From positions 13,024,545 to 13,088,544 of the forward strand of contig NC_088790.1 of the NCBI RefSeq assembly GCF_949628265.1: a stretch of DNA of 64,000 nucleotides, read 5' to 3'. The notes beneath the pieces were generated by a model that searched no databases, was not told where the DNA came from, and saw only the letters and a list, made by a program, of their open reading frames with translations. This document shows positions 1 to 14,100 of the stretch, one piece after another. Positions within the stretch are counted from its first letter, which is position 1, and each line of letters begins with the position of its first letter. The stretch is from Cloeon dipterum. Lineage: Eukaryota > Arthropoda > Insecta > Ephemeroptera > Baetidae. A program made the position numbers and the translations under genes.

Positions 1-3000
1 ACTGCCAGAAGTTCAAGCGGAAGAAGCCAGTGGTGCATGGAGTGGAAACGCCGCCCATGCTCGCGAGGTACAGCCACTCGTACTCCAGATCAAGATCAGG
101 TGAGTGCTTTTCTCTTTCTCGCAGAGTTTTGCTGGCAACCCGCACGACCAGCATGCTCAGCGGGTCGCATACGAATTACCGCCAAACACGTAATTTTGCA
201 CAAAAGTGCCTAGTACATAGTTTTCTTAGAATTCGAAATAAGCTGTACTCCAAATAAATATTTTTGTATTAATTTGTTTAGAAACCTTGCGCACATATTG
301 TAATTAATTTCTGTTTAGTAATTTTGTTCAGGATTTGTAAAGTTCCATTACCAAAAATAAAGAGATATCTCACTAATGATTCCCGTTTGGTTGATAAAAA
401 ATCAAGCGAACTTTCCTCAGAAAAATCTTTTGGAAATATTTCCTTTGCATTTTTTGTTGCTTATATTATATTTCCTAACATTATAATTATCTGTTGTCAT
501 AACTTGACATGGTTTCCACGGGTATCCACGGTTTCACTCCAAAACAATATTTATTATTGCAGAAAATTTTATGTCTCGTTGGGACGAGGCGAATCATATT
601 TTTAATCAGGTCCACGCACTCACTTTTGCTTTTGGTTGATTTGATTCACATTCAGGATATTTAGTTTGTACCCCACCGCCATTAAGCTTGTCAAGAGCAA
701 TGCGGCCCGCAAACCATCGCCGAAATGTTTTTTATGTTCAAAGGAAAACATTGGTGTGTCTGTAAGTTGTAAACTACGCTCCCTATACACTTGTGTTTAA
801 TAAACAAAGGATTCCAGGAACTTATATTCGAGCAACAGCAAAAAAAAATTCAATTTCCAATTCTCAATTGTAATATGTCAAATGCTTTTGATTCGAAATT
901 AAACGCATTTGATAGCAATATTGGCCTATTTTACGTGATATTTCGAATGAACATAAGAGATTCCATTTTTATTGCCTTTATGTAGTAAAATATCGGCACC
1001 AAAAAAGCAATATAATGATTTACGATCGTAGCGTAGTAGCAAAATTCTAACGTGCGTAATTGATGGAAAGAATTCAGATTTAACGAGCAAAATTTGATAC
1101 GGAACATCAGCATGCATCAACTTTTTTGTCCGTAACAAAAGCTGCTGTTGAGAAATAAAGGGTATAACTAAATAAAAAGACATTTCCCAATTTCCCCTTT
1201 TGGCTATGTTTGTTTTACGAAGTTTTACAGTCACAAAATATCTTTCGCCATGGGGATCAAACAATTTTTCGCGTGTCACGGAAAACAACGGAGCAAAATC
1301 GATTCATGTTGTTTATCTAGGACAGGCAAAAATCGGTAATACTTCCTTCTCGCAGTGAGCAGCCTAAAGCGTTTTTCGATCTATATCGATGCTTGTTTGA
1401 GCGTTTCGTGGATATCTGAAAATAGAATTTCTGCTCACGTACAAAAAAGGAACATAGGAGGCACGTTATCCATATTAAAATGAGCTGTCGGATTTTAATA
1501 GCGTTTTTTGCATCACTGACTTCAGCTCGCGACGATGGAGCAGCTTTTCGAAATGCTCGCAATGTTTGTATTTTTCGTCTCTGACGAAGCTTCACACGCA
1601 AGCATATTGTGAACGTGCGTTACGTGCGGTTCTCGCTCACATTTTGTATTCCCAGCAACAATGACAGTGGCAAGGATTTATTTCCTCGACGCTACTTATT
1701 TGCTCTTTCATATGAATGCAAATTGCAGTGCTTTACACATTCAGCACATTTTATTATGTGCTCGATAATATTCAACTAATGCAACGTGACGCTTGAAAAC
1801 TGTTCACTCTCTTGTTAAGACATGGTTTTATATTGTTCATTCATTTTTTACAAGATCATCCATTTTCAAACTTCATGGTAAAAACATTTCAAATTTTCTC
1901 TCATTCAACAACAGTAAAAACTAAAAGCTTAAAAGCCAGGGATAGCACAAGGAACAATTATTTTAATGGTTGAATTCTACACAATACAAATCTTGCGCCT
2001 TCTTCAGCTTGCTCAGGAATATTCCTATCAACTTTCATTCATATACAGTATATTCATAAAATCCATTCTGCGCTCTATAATGTTTAAAACTCACCATTTG
2101 CGAAAACTTAATAATTTAAAATTTCTGTAACAAAATGATCGGTTATACCAAATATAACACTAAAAATACCCGTTTTTTTATCTGCATCACAAGTAAATTT
2201 GATCCTCGTGGATTGAGTAAGGTTAGCAATAAAATTGATTCTCTTCTACCACAAATTAAAGAGTCATTTGAAAGGACGCATTAACTTTTGAAAAATACTC
2301 AATTCACCCAATTTTTTTTCATGAGCAGGATCCAGAAAATAGAATCATTGGGTACTGAAACAAAGAAGACTTATAAGAAAAAATAAACTGGTAGGAAAAT
2401 GTAATGAATGAATTTAAAATAAGTGAACTACTTTGTACCGTGACGATTGAAAGCTATAGAATTTTTCAATCAATCATTTCACAGCCATTAATTAATATTT
2501 ATATCTACTCAAATTTTTTTCACAAAACTGTTACATACAACATGCAAATAGCCACTTCTGCATTGATCATGAAACCAAAATGATTTGTTTCAGGAACAGC
2601 GGACGATGGGCAGGTGCGAAATGGCGGAGGCAATCGCGGCAGCAGCAACGGCAACAACAACCCCGGTCGGCAGGTTTGCGTGTGCATCGAGCACCCTCCG
2701 GCGACGGTGCGCGTCGGTCAGAACAGCAGCCGGCCGATCCACGACCTGAGCGGCAACGGCACGTCCAATAGCCGCTCAGGCCGCCACCTGCACCACTCGA
2801 GTAGGCGTTGTCGTTTCGCCGGGCGGAACAACAACGGCGGCACGATCAACAACGGCCGGCGCGATGGCCGCCGCGATCCCGACTACTGGCGTAACCGCAA
2901 CAAGTTGCTCTTCGAGATTAACGAACGCAAAGAGGGCAGCAGCGCTGGCGGCGGTAGCAGCGGGGAGGCCTCCAAAGGGTCCAAGGAAGAGATAGAGTTT

Positions 3001-3069
3001 AAGGAAGTCCCGGCTCGGATACCGACCGCCAGCAGGAAGGAAACGCTAGAGACGTCGATCGACGTATGA
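1..3069 (+). CDS. 3' end of an unrecognised gene (last two coding exons, partial)
   Basis: I do not recognise this gene. Two exons can be joined: 1-99 (cut by the window edge) and 2594-3069, separated by an intron with donor gtgagt at 100 and acceptor ttgtttcag ending at 2593. The first exon ends one base into a codon, and the second continues in frame to a TGA at 3067-3069. The visible protein is basic and low in complexity: a Lys/Arg-rich start (FKRKKP), a Ser/Arg stretch, Asn/Gly-rich tracts, a short VCVCIEH segment, His/Arg-rich and RRDGRRDPDYW segments, and a charged tail ending TSIDV. No signal peptide, membrane segment or known domain is visible, so this may be the cytoplasmic or nuclear tail of a larger protein. 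The exons are much GC-richer than the intron. The poly(A) signal is at 3129. The exon pair is well supported, but the function is unknown. Confidence 0.7.
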
Positions 3070-3128
3070 CGTCGATATTAGTTAGTGGCCCTGCAACCTT
3101 TTGTCTCTCCAACCGACGATGCTTTAAA

Positions 3129-3134
3129 AATAAA
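3129..3134 (+). terminator. Poly(A) signal of the first gene
   Basis: AATAAA lies 60 bases after the stop codon at 3069. Confidence 0.6.
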
Positions 3135-6100
3135 TTACTGATTCAAAATGATGTTACAAAGACGTCGCCGATTTTTTGAGTGTTTACGTGTCTGTTTTAT
3201 GGATAATTGTTGTGTTGATCAAGGTTTCAATATTGCATGCAGGAAAAAAGGTAAATTTTTTCGGTAATAATTAGAGATCTAGAAAAAATGTCAAGTGCAG
3301 CGTACGTAACCGTATGTGCCGGGTCCAGAATTTTATATGCATAAATGACTGTACAAAAGGCGGGTTATTGGCTTGAACAATAATTTCAGATAAAATATTT
3401 TAAAAAGAAGATGAATGAAGACCTAATGAAGATGTTCCTACACAAGGGAATTATTACTATTTTAAACAGTGGTTGGGTAGTTCAAGAATTTAGAACAAGA
3501 TGTTGATTACAGCAAGATTGTTCGTTTCACTTTCCATCTGTTAATATGAGTAATACAAAATATTGGTATACACGTAAAATGAGAAAATATCATGAATTTT
3601 TTTTATTTTTTAATTATATTATCAACAGACGCATCGAATGTTGGAATTTCTCCTCACATTTAGGGCATTTTTCAGATTTTACCTGGGCAGTATTTTATGA
3701 TTTTGTAAAATTTATAGGGTGCATTGCGATCGTGACAATTTATAGATATTTATAAACATAAAAATAATTTTACAAATTCATGATATTTTCTCATTTTTGT
3801 GTATGCCAATGTTTATTGCTCGAATTAACAATACCTTGTTACATTGTTTTACCTTCTGGACCTCTAGTTGAAATTCAGGATGAAAGTTTGAAGAGCGTAC
3901 AGGGAGCCTTCCTGAAACTCGCAATTCAGCGATCGTGAGCGCCACTCGTTCCGAGAAACCAATTCTCATTCCGCAAATTAAATTAGTTGTATGTATTAGA
4001 AAGAAATTAAGTCGTCTAATTTATTTCGCTTTATAATAATGCTTGAATTCAGTGAAAACGTTTGCTTTTAATATATTGATTGTTGGGACATGCGTGAGGG
4101 CAGAAGCACGTTTATATCTACGCCACTGTATATTGTTTCGAGTTAATTTAAGATTACTTTAAAACTAATTTACGAAGGGCTTTTTAACACATTTGTTTTT
4201 ATCACCTTTTGGATTTAACAAAAAATACAACTGGCGTTTCAAAAATTTAATCTTTGCACGCGTAACATTACAAATTTGAGGGGCATAAACTTTTCCTTTT
4301 CCATTTCAAAGGTATAATGCGATCCTGCAAAGCTGTGTGCGGATTTTCGCACCCATTCTATTTTTCGGAGTATGTATATGTACTTCTTTCGCTATTTTAA
4401 CGTGCTGGTGATATTCACAGCTGTGCATAAGAGATAACGCGTGGAACATTTGTCAGAATTTTATGTGCGGAGCTGGCGAAAACGCTTAAAAATATAGCAG
4501 GCAGACGACCATCTCTGTCACACACTCACAACAGAGGAGAGAATATTCAGCTGTTGAGTGCATGCAGACGGCGGAATTGATGTCAAAAAGTATAAAAAAC
4601 ATTTCTGCGTAAGAGATGAAAGCGAACTGATTCACGCAAGCTCAATCTCGATGCTTTTTAAGTCCTGAATCGACTAAGTCTACATGTGTGTGTTGAAATC
4701 AAAAAGATTAGTTTGCTCAAGTTGATTGCCAATATAAGAATTGTTTGAAGGTTTGCTGATCGATGAGCAAGTATTTGATCTCTTTGTTGTTTCCATGTAC
4801 TCTTTTAACTGATGCGTGGAAGGTTGAGATCGCTGTTGTGTTCAAAGCACGAAAGTTTAACTGTAAACGACTGAACCAATGAATATTTAATTTAAGAAAT
4901 AAATACGTGAGTGAATATACAGCGAAAATGAACAGAAATCAGATTCTTAAAATGATAAAATTGAAAATATTGAATGCGATTATAGGTCAATATGAAGAGC
5001 ATTTTAAAAACAGTTAATTTCTAGATGCAACAGCAAAAACTGAATGAAAAATATTCATGAAATGTTTTTATCTGAGAAAAATAGAAAATGTTTAAAATTT
5101 GCTCATAATAGGTGTCAGTCTGTGAAATCTTCCATTTCGTTAAATAGTGTTGCCTGTGAAGGTGAGACTGGCGCTTGAAATTTTGACGTAGCAGGGAAAT
5201 AAAAGATGTTCATTTAATAAATGGAAAACGTGACATTCAAACAGACCATGTGTGGCGTGTACGAGGAGAGATATAAACTAATTCAAATCGAAGCTCCAAA
5301 GGTATATTGTTGAACTGAGACAGGGTAATAAAACATCTAAAAATGCTTCTGTATGAAACGCTTTTCATTTATTTTCGTGATCCCCTCAATTTTGTAAGAA
5401 TAGTGTAACAGCAGGGAGTATAAGATCTTTTTATAATTTAAACACATTTGAATATGTTTGTTTTCTTAAAAATAATATATACACATGAATTTAAATCACA
5501 ACAACTGTTTCAATCTTTTTCCTGTCACTTGACAACAACAAAATATTTCAAAGCATAGATTGAACTCGGCAAAAAAATTATACAGAGGTAAATCAAATAA
5601 ATGACAGAACGTGCAAAAAGCTACTTGTGATTGCACAGGAAACACCAATTTGTTTGCCCCGCGGGCGCAATCAGTGTGAAAGCGACTTTTTTTCAATGCT
5701 CGCAGCAAATTAATGAAGCCCAACACATGCTGCAAATACCATTACGGTTATTATTTGCTCGTTATTTACGTTCATAAATATAGGCTGGATCCACACAAAC
5801 GAGTTGCAACCTAATCAGGCCGTTTTAAACATGATCTATAATGAAGGATGGTTTCATTTTACGCGCGTTGGCAGCTATCATTTTTGGGTTCTATAAAAAT
5901 TGAACAAAAGAAAAATTGAGTGATAATTTTTCTCAAGCAAAATTTTCCTCAAAGTCCCTTTTAGTGCTCTTGAAAAAGCTTTCACAACCAAGATGCTGAA
6001 ATTCAAGAGAAGGTTGTAATTGTTCATGAACATAATAATTATAATCAATATTGAAATATAGGCTTCAGGTTTGACTGAAATGATGCGCGGGTTGTCTATA

Positions 6101-8297
6101 TTCCAACCATTCTAACTTATCAACAGCAGAGGAACAAAACAGTTCGTCCGCAAGAATAACACTGATTTTTGCTTTCAATCTGTTTCAATCGATTTTATTT
6201 CTTACAGATCTAGACTGAATCGTTTATTCATACAGAAAGCCACTGCCCAATTTTCTTGATGAAAAACTTTATAAATATCAAGTTTGATAACGAAATGGCA
6301 CAAATACAATCAACGCAACTCATCGATTTCAACTGGAATAGTTTGAACCCCTTGTGTGCAGCTGTATTAATTTAAATGTACCAACAGTTCAAACACTCTG
6401 TTTGTTTTATTCTGGGGCATGAGATGATGTGGATGAGAAAACTTTTCAACAATTTCTATGCCAATATAATCTTTGGCCAAAACCACGCATGGAATTGAAT
6501 AAATGCGTATGGCCATCTCATGCACGTAAAAGAAGTTCGCGTCAGAGGCTATCAATGACCCTTTTCTCATTGCCGACTGATTAGATAGAAAGCCAGCCAG
6601 TGAGGGGAGAGGGGAGTTAGAGGCCCCGTCGAGGAATTCCAGCGCGTCAGGCGATGTGTCCCAATATCATCGGCACTCTCAATGCTAATCTCGAGTGGTC
6701 AACCGAACGCCGACGCAAAATTTGGTGGTGTGACGCAATTATTGTTGTAATTATTCCAAAGCGAATGAACAAGTCGCTAATGTGGGAGTATATTGATCTC
6801 TTTCATACATCTTTCCCTTTTTTCAAATTTGTAGTTCCACACTTTATCGAGATTTTGTTTATATATCCAGCAGAATGTGCGTTTAAGCAAATTGTAATTT
6901 TCGCCTTCCATTGATGAGGATAGAAGGACTAAAAATTATTTAGCTAAGAAGGTTTATTGCCTTGAGAGTGCACAGATGCAAATTTTGCAATAAAAAGGCT
7001 CAAGAAAATGTTTAATCTATAAACAGCAGATTGTATTGATTATCTTTCGGACTGAAGAGTGAAGTCAACATGCTTGAAAAACTGACAGCTCATTGGTGGA
7101 AATACGAGCAGGAAAACAAAATTGAAATATCTTTTTAAAGTTTGCTATGAAACAGTGTGAGTAAATTTGTGGTTTTAAAGCAATAAATTTCTTTGAAAAT
7201 ATAGCACTTAGTGTTGAAAACAGTACTAATATTTGCTCAGTAACTATTCTCTGTGTGGATTAAATTTAAAGCCAGGATGGCAGCGCAATTTTACTAACTT
7301 TTAACAATTAATTCAACTTTTTGGATTTATAAATCACTTTCGATCTTACTTTAAAATAAAATTTGCGTTAATATGAATTATTATAACCAAGAGACATGAT
7401 CTCTGCAGGTAGCAAATGGTTGGTCTATTTAAATTCGTGTTAATTGATTACATTAAATCAATTTCAAGCTACTTTGAATTGCTGTCTTACTATTTAAGTT
7501 GAATAATTGTATAATTTTTGGATTAAATAAACAAATCTATTGCATCTAGGTTGAAATGATTATATTATTATAAATAATGACATATTATATTTTGAGCTAT
7601 CAAACCAGACTCCCTTCAACCAGGTATTTCACAAAAGTAAAGATCGAAGTATCAATTTAAAGCTGAGTCATTTGCAGCGAAAACTCTAACGCGATTATTT
7701 GCAATATTGCATGAAGTACTTTTGATTCATTACTCAAAAAGAATCAAATCAAGACCCAGCAACGAGCGGCTCTTTTCAATCAGCACTAATATCGCTAATC
7801 TGTCGTGTTATTGAATTCGAACGGGCACGGCATAATTGTTATTGATAGATTTGGCCTCGATAAGGAAAGTAACGAGTACTTTATAACTGATTGGGGAAAA
7901 CAACACGAGACTGATTCTGCTTGAGAGGCATCACGGTGTCGCCCACGTCACTACGCTACCAAATAATCTTACACATGTAGCAGTAACGTGCAACTGCAAA
8001 TTGCAACATTAAATGTTATAATATCACGAATGCATTACGTCAGAACATGTGTAGTTATAGAGCTATGTTCTCATGTAAAAAGTACCGCTGGTTATTTTTA
8101 TGATTGATTATTTTAAGAAGTCAAATATTTACTATAGGATACAAAATCTGTTTCCATCCTCTTCGTCGACACTGGATGTGATAAATGGATGAGAATGGAG
8201 TCAGCTGATGAAGGAGTATGTTTTATAAAATATTAATAAAAACAAATTTTATGTATTTATTTACAGTGATCCTGAGGTCACAATTTTTTTGACAGTG

Positions 8298-8352
8298 CCA
8301 TTCCCTACTGCACTGAAGAAGGGAATGGACCGACAAGGCTTAACCTTGGTCC
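8298..8352. repeat. Two adjacent hairpin-forming sequences
   Basis: CCATTCCCT at 8298-8306 is repeated as its reverse complement at 8320-8328. Directly after it, CAAGG at 8334-8338 pairs with CCTTG at 8344-8348, flanked by GGACC and GGTCC. The closely spaced stems suggest a structured RNA or the end of a mobile element. No gene is associated. Confidence 0.35.
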
Positions 8353-9249
8353 GACCTCTAAAAATAATAAATTCCGGAAACCAGATGCCATGCATGTATA
8401 AAAATCAAAGCGTTAGATAAAGAGAAAGGGTAACTTGCAAAGAGATCAATAACTGAGGCAGTAGAGCTCTGATTGGAAACATTGATTGACAGTTCCCTTT
8501 TCCGACTATTGTTTTACTTTCCCTATAATTCTATTTGTAGATGTAATTTGAATTTGTCCATTAGCAAGAAACATCAAGATAACTGTGTTGCAAGCCATTA
8601 AATATTTCGCAGTCCCATCTTCGGCTAAAAGCAAAACAAGATCCCATTTACTCCCATGCTTGCTAGTGTACGTAATATTTTATACAGTATTCATGCCCCT
8701 GTCTGTTGTACACCGTTGGTATTTCTTTAAAAAATAAATAAAAATTTAATCTAAAGCAAAGTAGATCAGAAGAACCGAAGATTTATTTTATAACAAGTTT
8801 TTCAATCCAGAAATTTCACTCTGATAGAGTTTACCAAGTTGATAAAAATTGCTCTGCTGCCACTGGCTGACCCTTCAAAGCACATTTCAGCAACAGGTCA
8901 ACTTGTGTCTGCTTGTAATGTGCCATTTTCATTGAGTTCAATAAAAAATAATGATAGATAGCTTATTTAACACCAACGGATTAATTTTTTACAGACAGGA
9001 AATATCTACTAAACACATCATCAAAATTTACACATTCTTTGAAGTGATTTGACACGTCTAAATGAAAACTTTTAGAACTTTTATTGGTACAAATGAGAAA
9101 ATAGTATCCATGGAAAGAGTATCATATTACTACATGTAGCTCAATCTTTGCAATTTTTCCATTATTTTGTTATTTTACATTTCTGGAGTAAGATAAAAGG
9201 GACAAAAGTTATAGGACTGAATTGATTAATTTTTTATCCTCCTGCTCAG

Positions 9250-9600
9250 TACTTCCCATGGGCTATAAGCTCACCGGATCCCAGGTCCCGATAACACCGC
9301 CAAGCGCAGAACATGGAACAAGTGGCCCGAGTGGCCGCAGAGCAGAAGCTTAGGCCCAATGTGGCCATATTTTTGCTTCCTTGCACCGAGGTCTTTTATT
9401 GAAACGCCAGAAATTTCCCCCTAAAGCAAATGGAAAAACAGCACGTGGCGAGTCGGCGCCGGTGCGCCTACCAACCCGTTGAGCTATTATTTGTACCTTT
9501 CGAGTCGCTTGGCAGCCAGTATTAGATCTCCGAACTACTAAAATATCTCCCATTACTTTGACACTCTTGAGAATGTCTTTACAATGCGAGCCAACGCGCT
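9250..9600 (-). repeat. Dispersed repeat, copy A (inverted relative to copy B at 45.5 kb)
   Basis: The reverse complement of this stretch aligns along about 350 bp with 45480-45840. Shared blocks in order include TTGGCTCGCATT, ATGGGAGATATTT, CGGAGATCT, GCTCAACGGG, CTTTAGG, TCTGGCGTTT, ATGGCCACATT and CTCTGCGGCC. The copies are diverged, so the duplication is old. One part (TAGCTCAACGGGTTGGTAG on the minus strand) resembles a tRNA-type A box, which would fit a SINE, but this is weak. A short open frame on the minus strand is not conserved in the other copy. The family is unidentified. Confidence 0.65.
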
Positions 9601-11085
9601 GGTTCTAATTCATGTTAGAGAACAATGTTCATAGTCTGTTGCACAAGCCAGAGAATATTTTGATTTTAAATCGATTACAAAAAGGTCTGTTCAAACAAGA
9701 TGAGGCCAAATAGCCATGTGGAGCAATTGGCGAAGTTACTAAATTTAAAAAAATGAATGAAGTACTAACGGAAGACCTTGACAAAATATTACATATTAAT
9801 TTTTTATCTATATTTTAATTTGTGACACATATCGAATATACTGCGCTCCGATTAATTAGCAGCTTTAAAATATTTTGGCCAAGGCTGCTGATAATTTTTA
9901 GCAGATCACGAAAACTTATGAAAATTATCTCGCAGATTTAGACAGATTTCCATCCATCATAGCTGACATGGAAAATTATGAAGATGGAGGCAGTATAACT
10001 TTGAAGCATATTAGGGATTTAAAAGAAAAAAATGTCCCTTGCACCGTCAAGGTTTACCCAATGCAATTCAATTTCAGTTTTATTTCTCCATACAAATCAA
10101 TTATAAATTAAAATTAGAACAATAAATATTACATTAACATTTGGGAGAAATAATGCCTTTTTTAATCTAATGCTTTTAATATTAGCGAACAACTCGCTGC
10201 TGATCAACTTGTCAGCATATAAGTCCTATTCCACTCAAACGGACTCTTCACTTATTTAATGAAATTATCGGTTCTCTATCAAGCAAAAATATTGCATCAA
10301 AGTGAAATTTCCAGACGATTTATATCAATAGCATAAATAATTAGGTCGTACCATAATTGCCTTAATCAAAATGATCAAAATCAATAGTAATCAGGCAAAT
10401 AGACTGAAGTACATTATTATTTTCTTTATGAAAATCAGATTTACTCACTGGACTTCAATTTGATTGACACGTTATCAGATTAATTGACAGTATCGTGAAC
10501 CATATCGAATCCTTTGGGCAATAATCAAATTAATTTTTAGGGGAAGGTAATTTCACACTTGACATCATTCACCACGGAATTGTTCAGTTAGCTAGTTGGC
10601 CATTTCTTCATGCTCTGCGACACCGCAATCAAAAATTGTTTGTGAGAGGTAAAGGTGAGATAATTTCAAGGTTGATTAAGAGCCCGTAGCGCTTTAAATG
10701 TAAACATTTCTTTATATGCTCGTACCAACGTAAAATTAATGAGAGTATTAGGTCACTAATAATTAGCAATTCAAACTAACATATTTGTTCTATTATTATC
10801 TATCGACCTTTAAGGCAATGACTTGAAGTCCACAGAGCATTATAAATTAATTAAAAGTCAGGCAGATTAAAAATCAATCAACATATTCGACATGTGTCCA
10901 TCATGAAAATAGGATTTTACGCGAATCCTAGATTATAATGTGATTCTAATGACGTGCGCTAATCTGACGGTCGTGCATTCTAAAAGTGACGATTGTTAAC
11001 ACCTAATCAGCCGGACTGGTTTCAGGTGTGAACATATGTTATCAAATTCTAGAGAGAGGTGTCAGCTTTTGATCATCGCCGAAGC

Positions 11086-11092
11086 TATAAAA
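11086..11092 (+). promoter_or_regulatory. TATA box of the CBM14 gene at 11176
   Basis: TATAAAA lies 84 bases before the ATG, a spacing close to that in the other cluster genes. A TTATCA (GATA-type site on the minus strand) lies about 45 bp upstream. Confidence 0.7.
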
Positions 11093-11175
11093 GGAAAACA
11101 GTCCACGTTATATTCCAGATCGAGAACAGAGAAGTCTAGAGCAGTTCTCGAGTCCTGTTCCAAAAAGAGGCCGAA

Positions 11176-14100
11176 ATGAGAGGTAGCGCAGTGAAATTGT
11201 TCTTAACGTGACGATCAGTATGACACCCTCTTTATCTACAGGCCTCAAGGTGGTGTTCTTGTGTGTCCTGCTGGTGACAGCAGTTTCCTGCCAGGGTGGA
11301 GGCGGTGGCGGAGGAGGTAGTGGAGGAGGTGGCGGTGGAGGTGGTGGAGGCGGCGGAGGTGGAGGCGGTAACTACATAGATTTATTTACACTCTCAAAAT
11401 TATATATTTTCAAAGATAATTTCTTCAAATTAAATTATTATTAGAACGAAAAGATTTGATTTATTAATTTGCAGGCGGCGGTGGGGGAGGCGGAGGCGGC
11501 GGAGGCGGTGGCGGTGGAGGAGGTGAGTAAAATATTTTAGATTGAAAATGGTAAAAATATTGCCTGAAATGATTGATAGCGAATTATTTGAGTACAAATA
11601 CAAACTTTTTGCTTTATTAGTTTGAATTTGCAAGTGTGAGGAATTGTAATATTGCGAAACATTAGTTTAATATCAAAAATGCTATTTTCAAGATGTAGCA
11701 CGTTAAACTATATAAAATAGAAATCTTTGGAAAGTTAAATTAATATGCTCTGGGATAAACAGGAGGCGGTGGAGGAGGTGGAGGCGGCGGCGGCGGAGGA
11801 GGTGGAGGCGGCGGCGGAGGTAATTTATATAAATGCATAATAGTTTATATAAATTACATATTAAATGATAATCTACTCCACCTTCAATTGACCTTGAACA
11901 TTTTGATGTGATTAGATTTGAGCTTATCCCTGAATCCAATTTCCAGGTGGTGGAGAAGTAACGGATCCTCCGTGCAACTGCGTTACAACAACCACTCCTG
12001 CACCGTAAGACTTGCTTTGTTGAGATATTAACGAACAAAAATTCGGCTAAAAAAATCGCAAACAATAAATTACAGTTGCCTCACGACGACAGTTTGCCCG
12101 ACAACTGCCCCTCCTTGTCCAACACCTACTACAACTACACCAACAACCACAACAACTAGGTATCCAAAGAGACACGTGAAACGAAACCATGAGTCAATAG
12201 TCACAATTATACATTTATAGGACAGAAAAAACATTGTAATTCGTCACTGCTAGCAATAGTTTTGAAACTACTTGCCTATTAATAACAAAAGATATACTCT
12301 TACTGACAAATAATCAAGCCCTTCCTTTCAGAACTACAACCACCACTACGCCGACAACTACTACCACCAGGTATACATGCGGTCAAAAAAAAAACATAAT
12401 TTAATCAAGGCTTTTTTTCGGTGCTCTAATCATATCTTTCACTTAAATTAAAATCAAATTAAAAATATAATATTTTATACATTTTTTTGTTTACTCATGA
12501 TGTACAAGAGGTAGAACACATAACATCTTAAAAGTTTTTAATGATACTATTCACACCAGAGCAAATTTTTGGTTCGATTTAAAAACACATTTCAAGTAAA
12601 ATACTCTCACAAACATTGAGTTTGAAATCTTAAATAATTTCCAACATTTACCTACTTGTTAAATTTTCTTCAAAACTTTACAAAATTTTCAACTGCACAA
12701 ATTTCCAAAATAACTTCCTTAATTTCAGAACAACAACAACGCCAACAACAACTACAACAACACCAACAACTACCACAACTCGTACGACAACTACCACGAG
12801 AACAACTACCACTACCACTACACCTACAACAACTACAACTAGGTAGATTTTCAACGCATGTGAAGGCGACGAGCATGATTGAAATTCATGATATAATTTG
12901 TCGCCTTCAAATACACACATATAACTACACTTTTCACACTCAATCACTCTAATTACACATTTCTACAGTGCAACAACTAAATCCACATTACCAAATTATT
13001 ATTATTATGGATTAATTTTTACTCTATGAGACTCTCAGATTCTCTTTTTCTTACCCAAGTTTGAAACAAACTGAGGGAGAAAAATGTTTCTGTCTCGAGA
13101 GCCATTTACAAAACAACTGCAAGCACTACCACAACGCCGTAAATAGTTTAAATCAACTCAGATGAAAACATAAATCACAAAAACATTGCTTAATGTTGCT
13201 AAATTTCAAAATATTTTCCTGTCTAAAAAGTTTCATATTGACAAAATTACATAAAAATTACTGCTACTACAATTCCAAACTATGCATGTCCAATATATCT
13301 GAACTTGCAAAATTACAAATTTACGGCATTTTTTCCTAATTTGTTTGAAAAAAAATTTTAATTGGACAAAGCACACACTAATAACACAATCCACGAACAC
13401 TTTGACAGAACAACTACAACACCAACTACAACAACTACAACGCCGACCACAACAACTACAACCCCAACCACAACAACCACTCCAACCACAACCACAACCA
13501 CCCCAACCACAACCACCCCAACCACAACTACCACCCCAACCACAACTACCACCCCAACCACAACTACCACCCCAACCACAACGACTACCACAGCCACAAC
13601 TACCACCCCAACCACAACCACCCCAACCACAACTACTACCACAACCACAACTACCACCCCAACCACAACCACCACCCCAACCACAACAACTACACCAACA
13701 ACAACCACTACACCGTAGGTTTCCTTTTATACATCACGAAGACAGGTTAAGATTCATAACTTCACGAGAAAGTTTCTTGATTTTTCTTTCTCTATTGCCA
13801 AACAATTATTATTATGGTACAAAATCGAGGGGGATATATTCAGAGAGATTTTATTTTTCTCTTAAACATTACCTATATTAAATGTTTAACAAACACATTT
13901 TACACCTCTATAAAAAGCTCGACAACGTACGTCATTACAAATATATTATTTGTATATGGCAGTATCTTAAAATTATTTGGGGACGTTTAGAAAAATTGGC
14001 TGCTTCCATCATCGTGATTTATTTATTTTTTCCTTTTTTGTTGATGATGTAGTCATGCAGACAATTTCAATTTAACATTAAGACTGTAAAATACACTTAT

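Larger units (their letters stand above)
3135..11085. other. Long AT-rich intergenic region without a recognised gene
   Basis: I see no coding exon with credible splice sites or codon use. Open frames here are short and AT-rich. Two items stand out and are listed separately: a hairpin-rich stretch near 8298-8352, and a GC-richer repeat copy at about 9250-9600. A GC-rich purine patch at 6575-6720 has no recognised identity. Confidence 0.6.

Noticed and set aside
926-1601. Minus-strand frames inside the first intron
   Set aside because: AT-rich, overlapping in two phases, no splice support and no recognisable domain.
9350-9553. 67-codon minus-strand frame in the GC-richer patch
   Set aside because: It lies in a dispersed repeat whose other copy (45.5 kb) does not keep the frame.
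13345-13881. Gln/Pro-rich open frame across the long Thr exon
   Set aside because: It is a shifted frame of the ACA/CCA repeat; it does not join in phase to the exons on either side.
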